Below are positions 27,253 to 35,474 of a stretch of DNA of 64,000 bases, one piece after another; positions within the stretch are counted from its first letter, which is position 1, and each line of letters begins with the position of its first letter. The notes under the pieces are model-generated. The model saw only the letters and a list, made by a program, of their open reading frames with translations. It ran no database searches and was not told the DNA's origin. The stretch covers positions 62,001 through 126,000 of the forward strand of contig NZ_CAJXTC010000006.1 of the NCBI RefSeq assembly GCF_913060805.1. Reading direction: 5' to 3'. This DNA comes from an uncultured Draconibacterium sp. (GTDB taxonomy: Bacteria > Bacteroidota > Bacteroidia > Bacteroidales > Prolixibacteraceae). Both the position numbers and the translations under genes were made by a program.

Positions 27253-28251
27253 ATGATAGAACACAACAAAGATAGATTTTGGGAGCTGGCAACGCTAAAG
27301 ATTCACAACGAAGCAAACGCCGATGAATTAAGTGAGCTGAGTTCGTATCTATCGGATGAAAAATATGCCAAAATATACACCGAAATAGCGCATTTAAGAG
27401 AAGATGTAAAAGCCACTCAAAAGCTTTCGCTTGTTTCGCAGCAAAACTCATGGACCCATATTACAACCCATTTGCAAAACAAAACCATACAGTTGTTCCG
27501 AAAAGTTTCGGGCTATGCCGCTGTTTTTGTAGTTGCCTTGTTGTTGGGAGGTTTGGCGGTTCAAATGTGGAGCCAGAAAAGCTACGAAGAGCGGTTTGCA
27601 GAAGTAAAAGTGCCGCTGGGGCAAATGTCGGAAGTTACCTTGTGCGATGGTACGCATGTTTGGCTGAACTCGGGAACTACACTGAAATACAGCAATGCGT
27701 TTGGCCGAAATAGCCGAAATGTTACCCTCGATGGAGAAGCTTTTTTTGACGTGGAAAAATCCGATGTTCCGTTCCGCGTAAAGTTAAAGCACTCATTCGT
27801 AGAGGTTTTGGGAACCCAGTTTAATGTTATCTCGTACAAACACGATAGTAACAGCGAAATTACGCTGGTTGAGGGGAGTGTTAACGTAAATAATCTGAAT
27901 GGAAATAACATCGCACATCTGGAACCATCGCAGCAGCTTACTATCGACGATGAGTCGCTGAAAGCAAAACTGAGAACCGTAGATACCGGTTTTTATGTGT
28001 CGTGGACCGAAGGAAAAATTGTATTCCACGACGAAAAACTCTCGGAAATATGCGAGCGGTTGGAACGGTGGTACAATGTGGATATAACGCTGGAAGACAA
28101 AGAGGTAGAAGAATTAAATTTTTCGGGAACAATACTTAAGGATAAACCATTTAGCCAGATTATAACAGCATTCGAACTTTTATTGCCGGTTGAAATTGAA
28201 TTCAGGCATGTGTCGGGTGCTAAAGACAAAGTAACCATTTCTAAAAAATAG
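27253..28251 (+). CDS. FecR-family anti-sigma factor (cassette C)
   Basis: A 332-residue inner-membrane anti-sigma factor. The cytoplasmic N-terminal part (1-85) is followed by a membrane helix at about 87-107 (GYAAVFVVALLLGGLAVQMW). The periplasmic FecR domain shows LGQMSEVTLCDGTHVWLNSG and EVLGTQFNVISYKHD, and the C-terminal DUF4974-like domain shows LSEICERLERWYNVDITLED. It should hold the ECF factor encoded 140 bp upstream and respond to the STN domain of the SusC encoded downstream. Confidence 0.92.
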   Translation: MIEHNKDRFWELATLKIHNEANADELSELSSYLSDEKYAKIYTEIAHLREDVKATQKLSLVSQQNSWTHITTHLQNKTIQLFRKVSGYAAVFVVALLLGGLAVQMWSQKSYEERFAEVKVPLGQMSEVTLCDGTHVWLNSGTTLKYSNAFGRNSRNVTLDGEAFFDVEKSDVPFRVKLKHSFVEVLGTQFNVISYKHDSNSEITLVEGSVNVNNLNGNNIAHLEPSQQLTIDDESLKAKLRTVDTGFYVSWTEGKIVFHDEKLSEICERLERWYNVDITLEDKEVEELNFSGTILKDKPFSQIITAFELLLPVEIEFRHVSGAKDKVTISKK

Positions 28252-28282
28252 TGCCTATGTAAAAACGCGTATGAACTAAAAA

Positions 28283-28310
28283 CGGTAAAGATGCTGCCAC
28301 ATCTCTACCG
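28283..28310 (+). promoter_or_regulatory. Stem-loop between FecR and SusC (cassette C)
   Basis: An 11-bp stem with one mismatch (28283-28293 with 28300-28310) and a 6-nt loop CTGCCA. It lies 31 nt past the FecR stop and ends 46 nt before the SusC ATG. Its size, place and loop (CTGCCA here, CTGCAA in cassette A) match the other junction hairpins. Confidence 0.55.
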
Positions 28311-28356
28311 CAAATCGATTTAAATATCTCAGTAATAATTTAAACCATGTAAATGT

Positions 28357-31300
28357 ATGAAAAAACTAATTAAAGCGATTGGTAGTAACCGGTCGTGGAA
28401 CCAAATTTTATTGAAAATGAAACTTACGTTTTCCTTTCTGTTGATTGGATTGATTACAGTCAGTGCCTCAACGTATTCGCAAAACACCAAGCTTGATGTT
28501 TCGTTAGAAAACAACAACATTATCGAGCTGTTCCGTCAAATCGAAGAAAAGAGTGAGTTCTACTTCTTTTATCAAAAAGAAGATCTTTTAGCATTTAACG
28601 AAGTATCAGTATCGAAAGAGAATGCTACAATTAATGAAATTCTGGACGATGTACTTGCAGAAACCGATATGATCTATGAAGTAGTGGATCGGTATGTAAT
28701 TGTTCGCAAGGATGGAAAATCGTCTTTCGGAGTGGATGATGATGCAGACCAGCAAAACCGGGTTACTGGTAAAGTGGTCGACGAATTTGGAGAGCCGCTG
28801 CCCGGTGTAACCGTTGTTATTAAAGGAACTGCGCAGGGAACCGTTACCGATGTAAACGGTGAGTACAGCCTGGAGGTAGCTGCCGAAGATGCTGTTTTGC
28901 AGTATTCGTTTGTTGGAATGCGCTCGCAGGAAATTGCAGTTGCCGGCCAAAGCAACATCGATGTAACTCTTGTGGTTGATGCCATTGGAATTGAAGAGGT
29001 AGTTGCGATTGGTTACGGAACCGTAAAAAAGGCCGATGTAACCAGTGCGGTATCTTCAGTTAAATCGGAAGACTTTGTAAAAGGTAGCGTAAAAGATGTT
29101 GGTCAGTTGATCCAGGGAAAAGTTGCCGGTTTAACCATTACATCAAGCAGTGGCGACCCGCTTGCCGGAACATCAATTACTTTAAGGGGTAACACTACGC
29201 TGTTCGGAACCAGCAGCAGCCCGCTGGTATTAATCGATGGCGTGCCGGGCGATTTTAACGCTGTAGCTCCTGAAGATATCGAATCAATCGACGTATTAAA
29301 AGATGGTTCGGCAGCAGCAATTTACGGTACCCGTGGTACAAACGGTGTAATCCTTATTACAACAAAACGTGCCAGTGGCGATTACGAAGGAAATGTTGAA
29401 TACACCGCATATATTTCTACACAGCAAATTGCGCAAAAAGCCGAAATGCTTACCGCTGCTGATTACCGTCAGCAAATTGCAGCCGGTATTCGCGATGCCA
29501 GCGACGATCTTGGCGCAAACACCGACTGGATCGACGAGATAACTCAGACACCATTTTCGCAAGTTCACAACTTAACATTCCGTGGCGGAAATAATAAAAC
29601 AAATTATTTGGCCAGCATTAACTACAACGACACTGAAGGTATTTTCCTGAAAACAGGTAAAAAAACCTTTACTGCCCGTACCGATATTAACCACAGTATG
29701 TTTGATGATCTGATCAAATTTAACCTGGGTATTCTATCGCGTAATATTTATCACGACAATGTGGCCAGTACCAACTACACATATCGTCAGGCAAAAATCT
29801 ACAACCCAACAGCGCCGATAACAAATCCTGATGGAACATGGTACGAAAATCCGGGAGCTTTCAACTACGACAACCCTGTTGCCCGAATTAAAGAAAGTAA
29901 CGGCGAGGATCGTTCGCAGTGGTCGCGACTGAACGGAACAGTTATCATTAATCCATTCGAAGGTCTTACTTTGAAAGGATTATTTAGCTACTCGAAATAC
30001 AATTCGCGCGGCAGTTACTACGAAACCAAAAATCATATTTCAAACGTTCGTAACGGATTGAATGGTTATGCTTCAAACTCATCGGTTGAGTCGATCGACC
30101 GTTTGGTTGAATTAACAGCCGAATACCTTAAAATTATTGGCGAACACCGTTTTACCATTTTGGGTGGTTACAGTTATCAGGATAACGACTGGCACGATTT
30201 GTTGATGACCAACCAGGATTTCCCTACCGACCTTTTTGGTGCCGATCAAATTCAGTTGGGTACCGGAATTCTTGAAGGCGGAACTTCGTCGGGTATCAGA
30301 AGCAGAAGAACCAAAACTAACCTTATTGGTTTCTTCGGACGTTTAAATTATAACTACAAAAACCGTTACCTGTTAATGGCAAGTTTGCGTCACGAGGCAG
30401 CAAGCCAGTTGTACGGAACCGAAGAACCTTGGGGTACTTTCCCATCTGTTTCTGTTGGTTGGCGTATTTCGGAAGAGTCGTTTATGGAGAATGTTTCTTT
30501 TGTTGACGACTTAAAATTCAGAGCCGGTTATGGTGTAACCGGAACACAGCCAAGTAACTTGTTCCTTGGAGTAGCTACAATCGGTTATTCCGGTTCGGTT
30601 TATTCAAACGGACAGTGGATGCAAACATTGGCTCCAACCCGAAACCCAAATCCATACCTGCGTTGGGAGGAGAAAAAGGAAACCAACCTCGGTGTTGATT
30701 TTGTTTTGGCCGACAGCCGTGTAAGCGGTAGTATCGATGTGTATAATCGTACCATCGACGGATTGTTGTACGATTACACTGTTCCTGTGCCTCCAAACTT
30801 AGTTACAACTACACGCGCCAATGTTGGTAAAATGGAAAACAAAGGATTGGAAGTATTGGTAAATGTAGTGCCTGTGCGCACCAGAGATTTTGAGTGGATA
30901 AGCAGTTTTAATTTCTCTACCAACTCGAATAAACTGGTTAGCCTGTCAAACGACTTGTACCAGGCAACCCAGGAGTATTTTACTACCGGAGGAACCGGCG
31001 AACCAATTCAGACTTTTACTCACCGTGTTGATATTGGCGATAAGATCGGTAATTTCTACGGGTTCAAAGTGGTTGACGTTGATGAAGACGGAAAGTGGAT
31101 TTACGAAGACGCCGAAGGAAATGAAGTTCCTTCTGATGAGTTCTCGCGTGCTTTCGAAGACAAACATGTGTTAGGAAACGGTTTGCCAAAATTCTATGCC
31201 GGCTGGAACAACAATTTCCGTTACAAAAATTTCGATCTGGGTGTTACTATGCGTGGTGCATTTGGTTACCAGATTCTGAATTTCGAGCGCATGTACCTCG

Positions 31301-31647
31301 AAAATACCATGTCGATTCAGTACAACCGTTTACAATCGGCTTACGATCCAATATTCGGAAAAGCTGTATTGAGCGATGAAATGGACCTGGAATACAACTC
31401 GTACTACATTGAAGACGGTGATTACTGGAAGATTGACAATATTACATTGGGATACACTTTTGATCTCGACAATGAATACATTAAAGGAGCGCGCGTTTAC
31501 GTATCTTCTCTGAACACCTTCACCTTCACAGGTTATAAAGGTGTCGATCCGGAAGTATCCAGAAGCGGCCTTTCTCCGGGCAACGACTATCGCGATAAAT
31601 ATCCGACAACACGGACATTTACTTTGGGTGTAAACGTTAACTTTTAA
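28357..31647 (+). CDS. SusC-family TonB-dependent transporter with STN domain (cassette C)
   Basis: A 1096-residue SusC/RagA importer. A short basic N-terminus and hydrophobic signal segment (LTFSFLLIGLITVSAS) precede an STN domain at about 45-125 (DVSLENNNIIELFRQIEEKS), a carboxypeptidase-D-like domain (GKVVDEFGEPLPGVTVVIKG, about 137-220), the plug (AIGYGTVKKADVTSAVSSV; TRGTNGVILITTKR) and a barrel ending FTLGVNVNF. The STN domain and the preceding sigma/FecR pair make this an autoregulated cell-surface-signalling transporter. Its SusD partner starts 18 bp later. The substrate is unknown. Confidence 0.95.
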   Translation: MKKLIKAIGSNRSWNQILLKMKLTFSFLLIGLITVSASTYSQNTKLDVSLENNNIIELFRQIEEKSEFYFFYQKEDLLAFNEVSVSKENATINEILDDVLAETDMIYEVVDRYVIVRKDGKSSFGVDDDADQQNRVTGKVVDEFGEPLPGVTVVIKGTAQGTVTDVNGEYSLEVAAEDAVLQYSFVGMRSQEIAVAGQSNIDVTLVVDAIGIEEVVAIGYGTVKKADVTSAVSSVKSEDFVKGSVKDVGQLIQGKVAGLTITSSSGDPLAGTSITLRGNTTLFGTSSSPLVLIDGVPGDFNAVAPEDIESIDVLKDGSAAAIYGTRGTNGVILITTKRASGDYEGNVEYTAYISTQQIAQKAEMLTAADYRQQIAAGIRDASDDLGANTDWIDEITQTPFSQVHNLTFRGGNNKTNYLASINYNDTEGIFLKTGKKTFTARTDINHSMFDDLIKFNLGILSRNIYHDNVASTNYTYRQAKIYNPTAPITNPDGTWYENPGAFNYDNPVARIKESNGEDRSQWSRLNGTVIINPFEGLTLKGLFSYSKYNSRGSYYETKNHISNVRNGLNGYASNSSVESIDRLVELTAEYLKIIGEHRFTILGGYSYQDNDWHDLLMTNQDFPTDLFGADQIQLGTGILEGGTSSGIRSRRTKTNLIGFFGRLNYNYKNRYLLMASLRHEAASQLYGTEEPWGTFPSVSVGWRISEESFMENVSFVDDLKFRAGYGVTGTQPSNLFLGVATIGYSGSVYSNGQWMQTLAPTRNPNPYLRWEEKKETNLGVDFVLADSRVSGSIDVYNRTIDGLLYDYTVPVPPNLVTTTRANVGKMENKGLEVLVNVVPVRTRDFEWISSFNFSTNSNKLVSLSNDLYQATQEYFTTGGTGEPIQTFTHRVDIGDKIGNFYGFKVVDVDEDGKWIYEDAEGNEVPSDEFSRAFEDKHVLGNGLPKFYAGWNNNFRYKNFDLGVTMRGAFGYQILNFERMYLENTMSIQYNRLQSAYDPIFGKAVLSDEMDLEYNSYYIEDGDYWKIDNITLGYTFDLDNEYIKGARVYVSSLNTFTFTGYKGVDPEVSRSGLSPGNDYRDKYPTTRTFTLGVNVNF

Positions 31648-31665
31648 TTCTAAAACTGATCAGAA

Positions 31666-33294
31666 ATGAAAAAAATAAAATATAGCAATCAATTCGGCAT
31701 ATTATTTCTAATTCTGGCCTTGGTGATTTCATCATGTACCGAGTTGGAAGACACGAGTTACGGAGAAATTATTGCCGAACAATTCGAACCAACAGAAGAA
31801 GATATTGTAGCCATTGTTGGCTCGGCATACGGAAACTGGAGACAAATATTATTGGAGTGGAATGGTTTGTGGCGAGCTCAGGAAGTAGGCGCCGACGAAA
31901 TCGTAATTCCGGGCCGCCCAAACGGTTGGGTTGATGGTGGTATTTACCGCCGTATGCACGAACACGACTGGACTACCGACGACAATAATGTGTATGTAAC
32001 ATGGGACAGAACATTCTCGGGAATTGCCAACTGTAACCGTGTAATTTACCAGGTAGAATCGGGCTTTTTGCCGCTCGAAGAAACAAAAGATGAGGTACTT
32101 GCTGAATTAAAAGTTCTTCGTGCAAGTTACTATTATATCCTGATTGACCTGTACGGAAATGTTCCGTTGGTAACCAGTTTTGATGTGGAAGAAGGTTATT
32201 TGCCTGAGCAAAGTTCAAGAGCCGAAGTGTTCAACTTTATTGTATCCGAAATTACCGATAACATTCAATACCTGTCGTCCGATTTTAACGCGCTTACTTA
32301 TGGCCGTTTTAACGAATGGGCAGCACGTACTTTGTTGGCAAAAATGTATTTAAATGCTGAGGTTTACACCGGCACGCCAATGTGGAACGAATGTATTGAG
32401 CAGTGTAATGCAATCATCAACTCGGGCGCAGGTTACGAGCTGGAAGGTAACCAGAAAAGTGTGTTTGTTACCGAGAATCAAAACTCGAAAGAGATTATTT
32501 TCGGATTATCGATCGACGACCAGTATACAACTGCCTGGAACGCGTTCGATATACATATGCAAACTTGTCAGCCGTCAATGCAGGCTAAATACAATTTGCA
32601 AATGACTCCGTGGGGAGGTATGTGTGCCATTCCGCAGTTTATCGACACTTTCGATCCGGAAGATAAGCGCCTTACCAATAACTTTATGATGGGGCAACAA
32701 TATTCGGCTGCCGGCGATCCGCTGTATGTTACAATGGGTAGCCTGGTTGGCGAGCCACTGGCATTGGTAAACGAACTGCCGGGCGTACATTCTTCGGAAG
32801 AAATCCACGGTTATCGTTTCGAGAAATTTGAGATCGCACTGGGTTCTTCAAATATTCTGAACAACGATTATCCATTGTTCCGTTACGCCGATGTGTTGAT
32901 GATGAAAGCCGAATGTTTACTTCGTACAGGAGATGCTGATGAAGCAGCAGCAATTGTTTCTGAAGTTAGAGCACGTGCTTTCGACGATGCAGCAAAGGCA
33001 ACAGTTACGGGTGCTGAATTGATGGAAGGAAGTGTTTACGACTATGGTTTGCGTAACGAATTCGACACTACTGAAGAAGGTGGTGCAGATGTTCAGTACG
33101 GTCGTTTCCTTGATGAGTTGGGCTGGGAGTTCAACCAGGAAGGACGCCGCCGTCAGGATATGATTCGTTTTGGAATTTACACAACCAAGTCTTATTTGTC
33201 GCACACGCCAAATGGCGAGTACCGTGCCTTGTATCCAATTCCTCGCGGAAGACTGGAATCAAACACCAATTTGAGCCAGAATCCGGGATATTAG
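31666..33294 (+). CDS. SusD-family lipoprotein (cassette C)
   Basis: A 542-residue SusD/RagB protein with lipoprotein signal (FGILFLILALVISSC, Cys24), helices such as LAELKVLRASYYYILIDLYG (about 145-165) and LFRYADVLMMKAECLLRTGD, and the usual end LSQNPGY. It forms the extracellular lid of the SusC encoded just upstream. A strong hairpin follows the stop codon. Confidence 0.94.
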   Translation: MKKIKYSNQFGILFLILALVISSCTELEDTSYGEIIAEQFEPTEEDIVAIVGSAYGNWRQILLEWNGLWRAQEVGADEIVIPGRPNGWVDGGIYRRMHEHDWTTDDNNVYVTWDRTFSGIANCNRVIYQVESGFLPLEETKDEVLAELKVLRASYYYILIDLYGNVPLVTSFDVEEGYLPEQSSRAEVFNFIVSEITDNIQYLSSDFNALTYGRFNEWAARTLLAKMYLNAEVYTGTPMWNECIEQCNAIINSGAGYELEGNQKSVFVTENQNSKEIIFGLSIDDQYTTAWNAFDIHMQTCQPSMQAKYNLQMTPWGGMCAIPQFIDTFDPEDKRLTNNFMMGQQYSAAGDPLYVTMGSLVGEPLALVNELPGVHSSEEIHGYRFEKFEIALGSSNILNNDYPLFRYADVLMMKAECLLRTGDADEAAAIVSEVRARAFDDAAKATVTGAELMEGSVYDYGLRNEFDTTEEGGADVQYGRFLDELGWEFNQEGRRRQDMIRFGIYTTKSYLSHTPNGEYRALYPIPRGRLESNTNLSQNPGY

Positions 33295-33315
33295 TCAGTT
33301 AATTCAACTTTATAA

Positions 33316-33350
33316 AGGGAGCCTGACTTCGCGATGAGGTCAGGCTCCTT
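33316..33350 (+). terminator. Terminator after SusD (cassette C)
   Basis: A 10-bp perfect stem (33318-33327 with 33339-33348), extended inward by three more pairs, followed by TTCTTCAAATTTG. It is likely a terminator or attenuator between SusD and the small twin-arginine protein gene. Confidence 0.75.
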
Positions 33351-33367
33351 CTTCAAATTTGATTGAG

Positions 33368-33940
33368 ATGGAAGCCAATAATACCAGCAATAGTCGCAGG
33401 AGTTTTATCAAGAAATCATGTTTGGCAGGTTCTTGTGCTTGCGGATTTTTAGCTTTTGCGAATGAAAGTCGTGCAGAGGAGCAACCCGATTCCGGGAAAT
33501 TACTCATGCAGCAGTGGATTTCAACTCTCTTAAAAAGTATCGACGATAACACCGAAGCTTCGCAACAGATTTTGAAGAATTGTGCCCAGGTACATTTTCA
33601 GCATTTAGAAATGGAAAAAGTGCTGCAACCGTACAAAGGCGACAACGAAAAATTCATCTCATTTTTGGAAAAAGAGTGGGGCTGGAAGATTGATTACGAT
33701 AAAGATGCCGGTGTAGTATTGGCCAACGAAAACAAGGATTACTGTGTTTGCCCAATGGTAAATCAGGAAAAAGGAGTGGACTCATCAATATTGTGTTACT
33801 GCTCTGAAGGATTCGCCGAACTCATGTTTTCCTTTGTTTCAGAACATCAGGTTAAAGCAGAAGTAGTATCATCAATCCATCGCGGAAAGAATACCTCTAT
33901 TTATAACAATAATACTTGTATTTATAAAGTGCTTCTATAA
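33368..33940 (+). CDS. Small twin-arginine-signal, Cys-rich protein of unknown function
   Basis: A 190-residue protein read from the ATG at 33368 (MEANNTSNSRRSFIKKSC); a TTG three codons earlier is less likely. SRRSFIK followed by a mildly hydrophobic stretch with SCLAGSCACGFLAFA is a good twin-arginine export signal. The mature part is mostly helical and charged, then has CVCPMV and LCYCSEGFAELMF with a final CIYKVLL. This C-terminal Cys pattern recalls small families related to 4-vinyl-reductase or aminothiazoline-carboxylate-hydrolase domains, but I would not name it. Twin-arginine export would suggest folding or cofactor loading before export. It follows SusD after a terminator and precedes the GH27 operon. 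Confidence 0.7.
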   Translation: MEANNTSNSRRSFIKKSCLAGSCACGFLAFANESRAEEQPDSGKLLMQQWISTLLKSIDDNTEASQQILKNCAQVHFQHLEMEKVLQPYKGDNEKFISFLEKEWGWKIDYDKDAGVVLANENKDYCVCPMVNQEKGVDSSILCYCSEGFAELMFSFVSEHQVKAEVVSSIHRGKNTSIYNNNTCIYKVLL

Positions 33941-33970
33941 TTTTTCATGAGATTTACGTGATAACAAATA

Positions 33971-34048
33971 TGTGCAAGTTTTTTACCGATTTGTCCACAT
34001 AATACTCATAAATGTCTTCTCAAAAAATAAGAGTTTGTTTTACTTTTG
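33971..34048 (+). promoter_or_regulatory. Candidate hybrid-regulator operator and promoter of the GH27-GH127 operon
   Basis: TGTGCAA (33971), TGTCCAC (33992) and TGTCTTC (34013) follow one another at exact 21-bp steps. The middle copy is identical to the nearer site in the SusC/SusD arabinan promoter; the outer two are weaker. TACTTTTG at 34041-34048 is an exact TAnnTTTG and begins 28 bp after the last copy, the same distance as at the two minus-strand promoters. No -33 TTTG is present, which fits an activator-dependent promoter. The leader is about 40 nt. Confidence 0.6.
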
Positions 34049-34095
34049 TTATTATGCTTTAGGCGTTTGTGTTGTAAATAAATTCAATAAAAAAT

Positions 34096-35463
34096 ATGAA
34101 AAACTTAAAACTACTTTCTGTCGCAATTCTTTTTGCACTTTTTGCATGTAATAATCAGAAACAAGCGGAGCCGTTTGCCAAAGGCGAGTTTAAAACCTGG
34201 GCCGAAACGCCACCAATGGGGTGGAATAGTTGGGACTGCTACGGGCCAACTGTTGAGGAACACGAGGTAAAAGCCAATGCCGACTACATGGCCGAGAAAA
34301 TGAAAGATTACGGTTGGGAATACATTGTGGTTGACATCCGTTGGTTTGTTGAGAACGACAAAGCCGGTGGTTATAACCAAACCGATCCGCGTTATGTAAT
34401 CGACGAATACGGACGTTACCAACCTGCCGTAAATCGTTTCCCGTCGGCTGCCGATGGTAAAGGTTTTAAAGAACTGGCCGAATATGTACACGGCAAAGGA
34501 TTAAAATTTGGTATCCACATTATGCGCGGTATTCCAAAAGTGGCGGTTGAAAACAAATTACCGATTTTAGGAACCGATGGAATTACTGCCGATCAGATTT
34601 ACACAACCGAATTGCAATGCCCATGGTTACGAGATAATTACACCATTGTTGCCGATAAACCCGGCGCACAGGAATACTACAACTCGATTATGAATATGTA
34701 TGCAGGCTGGGGAGTTGATTTTATCAAGATCGACGACTTGTCGCGCCCATACCATCAGGCAGAAATTGAACTGATCCGCAACGCCATCGATAATTGTGGC
34801 CGCCCGATCGTTTTAAGTACATCGCCCGGTGCAACTCCAATTACAGCTGCCGACCACGTAAAAGAACATGCCAACATGTGGCGTATGGTCGACGATGTTT
34901 GGGACTCGTGGTGGCATTTCGATCACCTGATAAAAGTAACTGAACAATGGTATCCGCACATTGCGCCCGGAACCTGGCCCGATTGCGATATGATTCCGCT
35001 GGGACGTATCTCAATTCGTGGTGAACGTGGCGAAGAGCGCATGACCCGTTTGACTCCTGATGAGCAATATTCGTTAATGACCTTGTTTACCATTTTTAAA
35101 TCGCCACTGATGTTTGGCGGCGACCTGCCAAGTAACGATGAATTCACGCTGTCGTTGTTAACCAACGAAGAAGTGCTGAAAATGCACCGCGAAAGCACCG
35201 ATGTTAAACAACTTTTCCAGGATGAAAGCAAAGTGGGAATCACTTCAAAAAATCCAGATACCGGAGATGTTTACCTGGCACTATTCAATATTTCTGATGG
35301 TGAAGAGCCGTTGAATGTGGGTGTTGAACTTTCAGAATTGGGTATTGATGGCGAATGTTCTGCAATAAATATGTGGACAGGAGAAGACCTTGGAACGTTC
35401 TCCGGATCCATTGATGAAAATCTTTTGGCACACGAAAGTATCTTGTTAAAACTACAACAGTAA
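34096..35463 (+). CDS. GH27 alpha-galactosidase/beta-L-arabinopyranosidase-type lipoprotein
   Basis: A 455-residue retaining enzyme of clan GH-D with a lipoprotein signal (LLSVAILFALFAC, Cys18). TPPMGWNSWDCYGP opens the barrel. The nucleophile is Asp213 in WGVDFIKIDDLSRPY and the acid/base is at Asp266/267 in MWRMVDDVWDSWW; a small C-terminal beta domain follows. Family members act on alpha-galactosides or beta-L-arabinopyranosides. The GH127 and GH51 partners make the arabinopyranoside activity attractive, but this is inference. It is the first gene of the operon preceded by the phased repeats and lies 11 bp before the GH127 gene. Confidence 0.88.
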   Translation: MKNLKLLSVAILFALFACNNQKQAEPFAKGEFKTWAETPPMGWNSWDCYGPTVEEHEVKANADYMAEKMKDYGWEYIVVDIRWFVENDKAGGYNQTDPRYVIDEYGRYQPAVNRFPSAADGKGFKELAEYVHGKGLKFGIHIMRGIPKVAVENKLPILGTDGITADQIYTTELQCPWLRDNYTIVADKPGAQEYYNSIMNMYAGWGVDFIKIDDLSRPYHQAEIELIRNAIDNCGRPIVLSTSPGATPITAADHVKEHANMWRMVDDVWDSWWHFDHLIKVTEQWYPHIAPGTWPDCDMIPLGRISIRGERGEERMTRLTPDEQYSLMTLFTIFKSPLMFGGDLPSNDEFTLSLLTNEEVLKMHRESTDVKQLFQDESKVGITSKNPDTGDVYLALFNISDGEEPLNVGVELSELGIDGECSAINMWTGEDLGTFSGSIDENLLAHESILLKLQQ

Positions 35464-35474
35464 TTTCTAATTTG

